A stretch of DNA of 5,429 bases from NCBI GenBank assembly GCA_041679065.1, contig JBBABI010000076.1:1-5429 (forward strand). The letters are read 5' to 3'. Positions 1 to 5,387 of this stretch are shown piece by piece (the first letter of the stretch is position 1; every line of letters starts with the position of its first letter). The position numbers and the translations under genes are program-made. Source of the stretch: CAJBLF01 sp041679065. Its GTDB lineage: Bacteria > Patescibacteriota > Gracilibacteria > Absconditabacterales > Absconditicoccaceae. The notes below the pieces were generated by a model, which worked only from the letters and a program-made list of their open reading frames with translations, did no database searches and was not told the origin of the DNA.

Positions 1-2
1 TC

Positions 3-128
3 CTTGAGAACGAAGGTGTGACGGTGACCATCAGAGAAGCTATGGGAAGAGAAGGAAAGTGAGCTTGTGGACAATTGTGATATGAAGAAACGTTGAAAGG
101 TGGAAAAATGGAAACATTGAAAGATTAA
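3..128 (+). CDS. rlmN: 23S rRNA/tRNA adenine-C2 methyltransferase RlmN, C-terminal fragment (code 25)
   Basis: Only the last 41 codons are in the window; the gene runs off the left edge. Read with UGA as Gly, the fragment contains GACGQLG. This matches the C-terminal RlmN signature (ACGQL in E. coli), whose Cys is the residue that forms the covalent intermediate with the substrate adenine. Here that Cys is codon 66-68. RlmN is a radical-SAM enzyme that methylates C2 of A2503 in 23S rRNA and A37 in some tRNAs. Two UGA codons occur, at 60-62 (the Gly just before Ala-Cys) and 78-80 (after GQL). In the standard code both would end the protein at or before the active-site Cys. The stop is TAA at 126-128. 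The last dozen residues (from about ETLKGG onward) come from a period-8 repeat and are probably not conserved. The family call rests on one short motif plus position, so it is good but not certain. Confidence 0.82.
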
Positions 129-131
129 AAG
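92..131 (+). repeat. Period-8 repeat element, copy 1 (five 8-nt units)
   Basis: The five consecutive units are gttgaaag, gtggaaaa, atggaaac, attgaaag and attaaaag, with consensus RTKGAAAR. The copy overlaps the 3' end of rlmN and supplies its last codons and stop. It closely matches the reverse complement of 1600-1639 and also the run at 5342-5381. Confidence 0.7.
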
Positions 132-141
132 ACGCATGGCC

Positions 142-171
142 TTGACTTTTGCTTTCATATACATATACAAT
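142..171 (+). promoter_or_regulatory. Sigma70-like promoter for the secreted protein gene
   Basis: A -35 box TTGACT (142-147) and a -10 box TACAAT (166-171) are 18 bp apart, each one mismatch from consensus. An overlapping TATACA at 164-169 would give 16-bp spacing. The promoter lies just after the rlmN stop and about 40 bp before the ATG at 209, so the next gene is probably transcribed on its own. Transcription was inferred from sequence match only. Confidence 0.6.
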
Positions 172-208
172 ATATCGTAAACTAAAAGAAAAAATAACCT
201 AAACAAAA

Positions 209-691
209 ATGTATATGAAAAAAATCATTATGATTATCGGTATGGTGATAGTCTTTTCCACCAGCTGCTTTGCACAGGTAAAAAACATGGTTGCAGCAAT
301 TGAAGACAAACAAAACATAACGGTTTCTCTGACAACAGATCAGTCGAGATTACAACAACACGATACGAATTCGCTATGGGCGGAATCACAGATAATGTGT
401 AAATCGTTAAAGGATTCTCTTCTGGCAAATCTTTTAAGGGATGGTTACAAGGCACGACTTGGATTTATTCTAGCAGCAGTTAAGAACAATTGTCCGCTCG
501 TGATCAAATCAGAAAATCAGGATGTATTCTGTGTTACCTCCCCCAAGGGGAATTCCTATATTGTTGTTATTGAGAGAGTAGGTAATTTACCAAACCTATC
601 AACACAAATGTACTGCGATCTTGAACAGGATTGGCAAGTGACATTCAAAGATATTTATGGATATGATTACTTCTCACCAACAAACAAATAA
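209..691 (+). CDS. Small secreted cysteine-containing protein of unknown function
   Basis: This is a 160-residue protein I do not recognise. The N-terminus has Lys-Lys followed by a hydrophobic stretch (residues 6-17) and a likely signal peptidase I site after CFA (about residue 22). A lipobox at C20 is possible but weak, because the -3 residue is Ser rather than Leu/Val/Ile. The predicted mature part of about 138 residues has four cysteines (64, 95, 108, 136), so two disulfides are possible if it is exported. It has no membrane segment after the signal and no repeats. Either ATG 209 or ATG 215 could be the start, since the protein begins M-Y-M-K-K; an in-frame TAA at 200-202 limits extension upstream. 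No Shine-Dalgarno sequence is visible. The gene contains no UGA, so it reads the same in either code. It has its own promoter and a strong terminator, consistent with a single-gene transcript. Confidence 0.75.
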   Translation: MYMKKIIMIIGMVIVFSTSCFAQVKNMVAAIEDKQNITVSLTTDQSRLQQHDTNSLWAESQIMCKSLKDSLLANLLRDGYKARLGFILAAVKNNCPLVIKSENQDVFCVTSPKGNSYIVVIERVGNLPNLSTQMYCDLEQDWQVTFKDIYGYDYFSPTNK

Positions 692-712
692 GAATCAACT
701 ATGCTTATAAAG

Positions 713-740
713 AACTCCGGAGAATGATCTGGAGTTTTTT
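713..740 (+). terminator. Rho-independent terminator after the secreted protein gene
   Basis: A 9-bp stem is formed by 713-721 (aactccgga) and 728-736 (tctggagtt), with one G-U pair and a 6-nt loop (gaatga). It runs directly into six T's at 735-740. It sits 21 bp after the TAA of the 209-691 gene. Confidence 0.85.
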
Positions 741-789
741 ACATTTATTTTTTTTATTTGTTTTTTTTTCTCGCCAGTGAGATTTTTTT

Positions 790-883
790 CCCTCCCCAGC
801 CCGCCCCATTACATGGAGAGTGAGCCTCAGTTCAAATACTCTCCCCTCTCTGAAGGAGAGGGGTTCCGAAGGCGGGGTGAGGT
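790..883. repeat. REP-like inverted repeat element A (CCCCTCTC/GAGAGGGG core)
   Basis: The core is a perfect 8-bp stem, 843-850 (cccctctc) with 856-863 (gagagggg), around a 5-nt loop. The flanks are imperfect and also complementary: a C-rich left side (790-806) against ggcggggtgagg (871-882). The GC-rich composition contrasts with the AT-rich surroundings. From memory, elements of the form 'ctcctt..aaggagaggg..gggtgaggt' are dispersed in many bacterial genomes. I could not count copies in this genome. Confidence 0.55.
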
Positions 884-980
884 AAATTCTCTTCCATTTG
901 TTTTTTTTCTCCAAATGCGTATATTGTGCACAATGAAGTACCGAGTTGAGGGAAACAAACCCACTCGTCGAGTAGCCAAG

Positions 981-1064
981 CAAACCCTCTAAATCCCACT
1001 TAACAAGGGGACTTAAAGGAAAAAATTCCCCTCCTTGTTAAGGGAGGGGTTTGGGGTGGGTTTG
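981..1064. repeat. REP-like inverted repeat element B (CTTAACAAGG/CCTTGTTAAG)
   Basis: A perfect 10-bp stem pairs 999-1008 with 1033-1042 around an A-rich loop. The outer arms are imperfect: caaaccctctaaatccc at 981-997 against ggaggggtttggggtggg up to 1060. The whole stretch could fold into one long hairpin. It is the same style as element A but a different sequence. It lies 69 bp upstream of thrS and could also act as a weak transcription barrier, but no T-run follows the stem. Confidence 0.6.
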
Positions 1065-1072
1065 TCAACAAA

Positions 1073-1132
1073 AAACTCCACCATTAAACTCCAACATTTA
1101 GCATTCAAAATTTATTATTTAACATTCTTATT
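1073..1132. repeat. Short-period repeat abutting the thrS start codon
   Basis: A tandem 13-mer comes first: aaactccaccatt (1073-1085) then aaactccaacatt (1086-1098), with one mismatch. From 1091 the sequence can be read as six degenerate 7-nt units: ccaacat, ttagcat, tcaaaat, ttattat, ttaacat, tcttatt. The last unit ends at 1132, directly before the ATG at 1133, so the thrS leader has no room for a Shine-Dalgarno sequence. Confidence 0.45.
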
Positions 1133-3067
1133 ATGGAAGACGAATCACTATTATTGAAACAACAGCGCCATTCATTGGCTCACGTTCTTGCACAAGCAGT
1201 CCAGAGAACGATAGACCCCAACGCAAGACTGGGAATCTGACCAGCGATAGATGTCTGATTTTATTACGATTTTTTGTTCTGAGGAAACTGAGAAAAAAAG
1301 AAATCAGAAGAGGGTCAATCAATAAAAGAGGAAGATTTGAAACAGCTCACAAAAGTGATGCAAAAGATCGTTAAGGAGAATCAACCCTTCCAGAGGATTG
1401 ATACCGATTACAAACAAGCGAAAGAGATCATCAAGATGATGGGTGAGGATTTTAAAATTGAACTCTTAGATGAATTCAAAGAGCAAGGAGAGACGGTTTT
1501 CAGCTTCTATATCAACACCATCCCTCAAGCAGCAGCAGAAAGATTATTGAAAGACTGCAAACCCGACTATGTGAAAAAATATAGTAAATTAACCCAATAT
1601 TTCTCATCTCTCAACCCTTCCATTTTTCCATCTTTCAATACCAAAAGTGACTTCGTCACTTTTGCCGACATGTGCGAATGACCTCATGTAGACACTACCA
1701 AAGAGATCAATCCTGATGCTTTTCAATTGGAGAAAATCGCTGGCGCCTATTGGAGAGGAAGTGAAAAAAATCCAATGATGACCAGGATTTATGGACTAGC
1801 CTTTGAAGGCAAAGAGGAACTAAAAAATTATATCGCTATGATGGAAGAAGCGAAAAAAAGGGATCATAGAGTGCTTGGAAAACAACTTCATATTTTCACC
1901 TTTGATGATGAAGTAGGACCTGGGTTACCCTTATGGTTGCCTAATGGGACTATCATTGCGGATGAAGTAGAAAAACTCGCAAAAGAGAAAGAAGAAGAGT
2001 ACGGATACAAAAGAGTCCGCTCTCCGCACATAGCCAAACAAGAACTTTATCTGAGATCAGGACACCTCCCTTACTACGCAGAAAGCATGTTCCCGCCTAT
2101 GCAACTAGATGGTGAGACCTATTATCTCAAAGCGATGAATTGTCCTCATCATCATAAAATTTATGACGCCGAACCTAAGTCATACAAAGACTTGCCGATC
2201 AGATTTGCTGAGTATGGACACTGTTACAGATATGAAGATAGCGGTTCGCTTTTCGGCTTGATGAGAGTGAGATCTATGGCGATGAATGACGCGCATATTT
2301 ATTGTACCGAAGATCAATTTGAAGATGAGTTTATGAAAGTAGTGGAGCTGTATAAATATTATTTTGAACTCTTCTGAATAGAGAAATATCAGATGAGACT
2401 TTCTACTCATGGCAAAGAGTGACTTGGGAAAAAATATGTAGACAATGAAAAACTTTGGATCAAAACTGAGAAACGAGTCAGAGATATTATGATAAAAAAT
2501 AAAGTGCCTTTCGTAGAAGTAGCGAACGAGGCAGCATTTTACTGACCCAAAATTGACGTCCAGATACGGTCTGCGATCGGCAGGGAATTTACGTTAGCTA
2601 CAAATCAGGTAGACTTTGCCGTACCAGAAAGATTTAATCTGACCTATAAAGATAAAGATGGAAAAGATAAAACGCCATTATGCATCCATAGAGCGCCTTT
2701 GAGTACGCATGAGAGATTTATCGGATTCTTACTTGAACATTATGCATGAGCATTTCCCCTCTGGTTAGCTCCTGTGCAAGTAAAGATTATTCCTGTCGCT
2801 GAGCCGTTTGTCCGCTATGCGGAAGATGTAAGATCCAAGATGCATGATGCATGATTAAGGGTGGAGGTAGATACCTGAGATGATTCGTTCAGTAAGAAAA
2901 TCAGGAATGCGGAGTTGATGAAGATTCCTTACATCATCATCGTCGGAGAAAAAGAAGAAGGGACAAAGACGCTTTCTATCAGGGAATATAAGACGAAGAA
3001 ACAATATGAAATCGGAGTAGATGAATTTGTGAAGAAGTGTAGTGAAGAAAATAAAAATAGAAAATAG
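1133..3067 (+). CDS. thrS: Threonyl-tRNA synthetase, TGS-less, with 11 UGA-encoded glycines
   Basis: Class II synthetase that attaches threonine to tRNA-Thr in the cytoplasm; 644 residues in code 25, ending with TAG. UGA codons encode Gly 36, 42, 50, 53, 183, 415, 430, 471, 539, 574 and 582, about 11 of 38 glycines by hand count. The editing domain starts at once with HSLAH (H13, H17) and CEGPH (C181, H185), the four residues used to clear mischarged Ser. Catalytic core: MNCP zinc ligand C337, motif 2 YRYE (R366), NDAHIYC with zinc ligand H388, AFYGPKID around 471, zinc ligand H519 in HRAPLSTHERF, motif 3 R528. An anticodon-binding domain follows from about 545. The N-terminal TGS domain is absent, and an in-frame TAA at 1085-1087 excludes an upstream extension. 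Yet H13 to C181 is about 59 residues longer than in E. coli because of an insertion around residues 133-170. There is no Shine-Dalgarno sequence. Confidence 0.95.
1600..1639 (-). repeat. Period-8 repeat element, copy 2, inside the thrS coding sequence
   Basis: On the minus strand the five units are attgaaag, atggaaaa, atggaagg, gttgagag and atgagaaa. The first three units nearly match units of copy 1 at 92-131, including a shared 13-nt run tggaaaaatggaa. The copy is translated in frame as thrS residues about 157-169 (rich in Ser, Phe, Pro, Asn), within the region with no counterpart in the E. coli enzyme. Confidence 0.65.
1643..1663. repeat. Perfect 9-bp hairpin inside thrS
   Basis: The 9-nt arm aaaagtgac (1643-1651), a ttc loop and the arm gtcactttt (1655-1663) form a perfect inverted repeat. 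It begins 4 nt after the period-8 repeat and ends just before the codons for ADMCEGPH. It encodes Lys-Ser-Asp-Phe-Val-Thr-Phe. Together with 1600-1639 it looks like part of one inserted element. Confidence 0.6.
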
Positions 3068-3081
3068 ATTGAGGATTGAGG

Positions 3082-3169
3082 GATTGCGTCTTTGCGAGCC
3101 TGCCTACCGGCAGGTTTACATACCGAAGGCATGCAGGCCGATCCGCCACGGCGGAGAGGTGTGGCAATC
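3082..3169. repeat. REP-like element C with terminal GATTGC/GCAATC and two internal hairpins
   Basis: The ends are complementary, gattgc (3082-3087) and gcaatc (3164-3169). Inside are two perfect 6-bp stems, cctgcc/ggcagg (3099-3104 with 3109-3114) and tccgcc/ggcgga (3132-3137 with 3140-3145). The element is far more GC-rich than its surroundings and lies 14 bp after the thrS stop. It resembles a widespread class of bacterial intergenic repeats with 'attgcg..tttgcgag' and 'gtggcaatct' ends, as I remember them. It may also stabilise or end the thrS transcript. Confidence 0.65.
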
Positions 3170-3197
3170 TAATGATTTTACTACTGGTCACAATATC

Positions 3198-3437
3198 ATG
3201 AAAATCAAAACATTAGATGGAGCAAACATGGATATTGATCTCACCTCTCAAGAGAATACCTCACGAAAGCAAACTAAATGTCCCTAGAATGGAGCAGAGA
3301 AGTGCAACACCCATAAATGCGCAATCAAAAATGTTTCCATTTGTGAATATTTTTGCGGTATTGAATATCTGGATAATGTCTTATGTTGTTATCCGAATAA
3401 AAATACTTCGATCGACAAAAAACAGGAAAATAGATAG
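3198..3437 (+). pseudogene. Small cysteine-rich protein frame interrupted by one UAG
   Basis: From ATG 3198 the frame gives 29 residues ending in QTKCP, then TAG at 3285-3287. The same frame then stays open for 49 more codons to a second TAG at 3435-3437. The downstream part reads like a protein: KCNTHKC, SICEYFCGIEYLD, LCCYPN. The seven cysteines (28, 36, 41, 49, 53, 63, 64 if the UAG counts as residue 30) are spaced C-x7-C-x4-C-x7-C-x3-C-x9-CC, which suggests metal binding or disulfides. The end lies 17 bp from the converging CYTH gene, so this frame fits the gap, whereas the competing +1 frame (3289-3591) would overlap that gene. One substitution (TGG to TAG, giving CPWNG) would make it whole. 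It could be a fresh pseudogene, a readthrough site, a sequencing error or chance. The family is not identified, and no Shine-Dalgarno sequence is visible. Confidence 0.5.
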
Positions 3438-3454
3438 ATCATTATACGAGATGA

Positions 3455-3940
3455 TTATTGCATCAATTCTTTCAATTTTAGTGAGATTCAGTTCTTTGCA
3501 AGATAGTAATTATGAGCCTCTTCCACATCAGTCACTTCCACATCAAACCGATCAGGAATGACAAATTTATGTGCTTCATCGACAGAAGTAAATTCTACTT
3601 CTGCAACTAATAATCATATAAGGCTTCATTGATATACATCTAACTCGATGAACTTCGATTGGTAAGGTATCTCATAACGATTTTTCTTGAGATATCGGTT
3701 TCCTACTTTTTTTCGTTGGCTCTTAAATTCCTGCAGAGTGATAGGGATTTCATTCTCTTCTCTGACTAATCAGCTTCCTGATTTTCTTGTCTTGAAATAG
3801 TTACTTCCTTTTTTTCTCAATCTGATTTCTTTATTTTCACTATTTAGGAAATACCCCTGCATGATTTCTCTATGAGGAAATTTCGTGATATCAAAAGGGA
3901 TATTTTTGATGAGAAATTTTCTTTCTATTTCTAAAGCCAT
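3455..3940 (-). CDS. CYTH-domain (triphosphate tunnel metalloenzyme) protein
   Basis: This is 161 residues in code 25, a usual length for a single-domain bacterial CYTH protein. The family folds into a beta-barrel tunnel that binds a triphosphate through basic residues and a divalent metal through acidic ones. Members include inorganic triphosphatases, thiamine-triphosphatases and class IV adenylate cyclases. The signature ExExK is at residues 4-8 (LEIERKF). Further family features are RLRKKG (40-45), FKTRKSGSG (49-57), REENEI (60-65), RYEI (88-91), IELDVYQG (98-105) and VAEVEF (112-117). Four UGA codons encode Gly 57, 105, 109 and 151; the YxGxxxGL and SGxGLxRxE glycines are expected in this family. 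The start ATG gives the normal CYTH N-terminus and the stop is TAA. In the standard code the gene is invisible as an ORF. The exact substrate cannot be told from sequence; inorganic triphosphate hydrolysis is a reasonable guess. It is preceded by a terminator, so it is probably transcribed separately from the surface protein gene. Confidence 0.9.
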
Positions 3941-3970
3941 AGTATTATGTAGAAATAAATATTTTAATAA

Positions 3971-3990
3971 GGGGCAACTATCGTTGCCCC
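3971..3990 (-). terminator. Hairpin terminator between the surface protein and CYTH genes
   Basis: A perfect 8-bp stem ggggcaac (3971-3978) and gttgcccc (3983-3990) encloses a 4-nt loop. On the minus strand it is followed by ttattaaaatattt, an adequate but not pure T-tract. It lies between the stop of the surface protein (4118) and the CYTH start (3940). On the plus strand it is followed by atcgttttcattt, so it might also work from the other side. Confidence 0.7.
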
Positions 3991-4072
3991 ATCGTTTTCA
4001 TTTACCCTCTTTTTACTGTCGATGGTGTATTGGGGATTGTTTCTAAAATTTTAAAATTCTTTTATTTATGTC

Positions 4073-4112
4073 TTATTTCCAAAACTCTTAAATTTTTAAA
4101 TTCCAAAATTCC
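4073..4112 (-). repeat. Period-8 repeat element, diverged copy 3
   Basis: Read on the minus strand, the five 8-nt units are ggaatttt, ggaattta, aaaattta, agagtttt and ggaaataa. The period, the unit number (five, 40 nt) and the ggaa core match the elements at 92, 1600 and 5342, but the second half of each unit differs. It lies just after the stop of the surface protein gene. Its membership in the same family is less certain than for the other copies. Confidence 0.4.
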
Positions 4113-4117
4113 TTCGA

Positions 4118-5326
4118 TTACTCTCCTTTATACATCTTAGCTAATTTCTTATGTTTTCTATATGCCATGAAATAATGCAATTTGAGTGAAAACGAAATAA
4201 GGAATAATATCCATCCGATGATGGCGAAGACAGAGAAATATGCGATTTTCCTACTTCCATTATCCAAGGCTGCACTATGGGTATTTTCTACCACAGGAGC
4301 TGGTGAATAAGTAGTTAGACCAGTTATATCGCAATGTAATTTTTCCAGTATTCCATAGAGTCCTGGCTGATAGGATTCCTCTGATGTGGCATATATATTT
4401 TTGAGCAATATACATTCATCTGTAGTGCCAAAGATTGCTTCTGCTCATTTTATTATGGATCTGAATGTCATAGGATCGATATTATCCTGAAGCGCCATCC
4501 TATCTACAGTTTTGAAGGTAAATTCTTTTTCTGTGGTATTTGGTCCTCCATATACTTGTTTGTCATCGATACGTACTACGAGTGTGATTCCTGTATCGAT
4601 AGGAAGCCGATCACTAGGATAGAACGTCAGATAGTCTCCATTCCATTTCATATTTTCCGTATCAGCAGAGAAGGTTTTTCCATCTAATGAAACCTTTATG
4701 CTTTCTTTATCTATTCCTTTCCCGATGTCTTTCATATCAAAAATAAAGTACTGATCCAATGTCACGTTTTCTTTGGTATTTTCTGGATATACAAGCTTGA
4801 TATTGGGTGGGATCACATCTGGTGTACATTCAGGGACCGGTGCGAATGTCAGCGGTATGGTTTGTGTCAATGCTATTTTTTTATCATTGGCGATGAAATA
4901 AGAACCAGTGGCTATTTGTATAGTAGAAGAAGCCGTTTCTGACTTGCCTTGGAAAGCGATATGAAAGACTGGGACACTTTGCGCCTGCTTATCCAAATTA
5001 GTCAGATCAATCACAATGGAACTATATTCCATTTTATAATCAATGACGGTATTCTCTGTTCCGAGTACGCGCAATATCTCAATCTCATCAGGATTGTAAT
5101 TTACCACAAGATGGATTTCCGTAATGTTTTTTCCCTTAACAGGACCGAGGTCTTTGCTATCCAGAGTAAACTGAGCATCTTGATCACAGCCAGCATGAAA
5201 TGCATCTACAGGTTGAAATCTTGCATCCATATAAAGTTGCTGCATGGTCACTTTCGCTCCAAAAGCTGGGAAAGAAAGAAATCCTATTAAAAGAAGTCCA
5301 AGGGAAATGATTTTTTTGGTAGCCAT
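4118..5326 (-). CDS. Exported, membrane-anchored surface protein with cohesin-like and Ig-like domains
   Basis: This is 402 residues in code 25. One UGA at 4445-4447 (Gly 294) would split it into two ORFs in the standard code; they share one frame with no other stop between them. A signal peptide spans residues 1-23, with cleavage near PAFG-A. Residues about 25-165 are beta-rich and resemble a cohesin-type fold (ITEIHLVVNYNPDEIEIL, a weak similarity). Residues about 172-275 look like a bacterial Ig-like domain (PPNIKLVYPEN, LTFYPSDRLP). A further region (295-345) with C305 and C332 has no assignment. A transmembrane helix spans 361-383, followed by a Lys-rich tail, which suggests a mostly extracellular protein anchored at the C-terminus. 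The start chosen is ATG 5326 (MATKK). The longer start at 5389 adds 21 residues encoded by the period-8 repeat and the end of another repeat. ATG 5332 is also possible. The role may be adhesion or host contact, but that is inference. Confidence 0.85.
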
Positions 5327-5341
5327 TGGCATAGGGAAGAG

Positions 5342-5381
5342 GTTAAAATATTGAAGAGTGGAAAGGTGGAAATGTTGTGAT
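5342..5381 (+). repeat. Period-8 repeat element, copy 4
   Basis: The five 8-nt units are gttaaaat, attgaaga, gtggaaag, gtggaaat and gttgtgat, matching the RTKGAAAR consensus of copies 1 and 2. It lies 16 bp upstream of the preferred surface protein start, between that start and the inverted repeat at the window edge. If the long start at 5389 were used, it would be translated as QHFHLSTLQYFNLF. Confidence 0.65.
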
Positions 5382-5387
5382 GTCGTC

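Larger units (their letters stand above)
692..1132. other. 440-bp intergenic region built from terminator, T-rich tracts and repeats
   Basis: I see no convincing gene here in either code. The open frames that exist run through repeat sequence. In order it holds an intrinsic terminator (713-740), a very T-rich stretch (about 735-788), a REP-like hairpin element (790-883), another T-run near 899-909, and a short perfect palindrome actcg-t-cgagt at 963-973. A second inverted-repeat element (981-1064) and a short-period repeat ending at the thrS ATG (1073-1132) follow. No clear promoter for thrS is visible. Confidence 0.7.

Noticed and set aside
92..131. CRISPR array
   Set aside because: The repeats are contiguous 8-nt degenerate units with no spacers and no cas genes nearby.
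777..992. Plus-strand 71-residue ORF and the opposing minus-strand ORF 705-983
   Set aside because: Both run through T-tracts and REP-like element A and have low-complexity, repeat-derived sequence with no domain.
1238..2878. thrS as a pseudogene with many nonsense mutations
   Set aside because: All interruptions are UGA, none are UAA or UAG, there are no frameshifts, and the affected positions are glycines of the family. Decay would produce mixed stops.
1238..2878. UGA read as selenocysteine or tryptophan
   Set aside because: The positions match conserved Gly rather than Cys or Trp, UGA occurs many times per gene, and TGG is still used for Trp.
3042..3287. Plus-strand ORF of 81 residues with a GTG start inside the end of thrS
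   Set aside because: Most of it is translated REP-like element C. Only its last part (from ATG 3198) is kept, as the cysteine-rich frame.
3198..3287. Glycogen phosphorylase-like motif TLDGAN in the small frame
   Set aside because: It is a short chance match with no other phosphorylase sequence around it.
3217..3591. Plus-strand ORF starting at ATG 3217 or 3289, reaching 3591 in code 25
   Set aside because: It overlaps the well-supported CYTH gene antisense by more than 130 bp and has no recognisable domain. The neighbouring frame gives a more protein-like cysteine-rich reading that stops before CYTH.
4949..5290. Plus-strand 113-residue ORF
   Set aside because: It lies antisense within the surface protein gene and has no motif or start signal, so it is a shadow.
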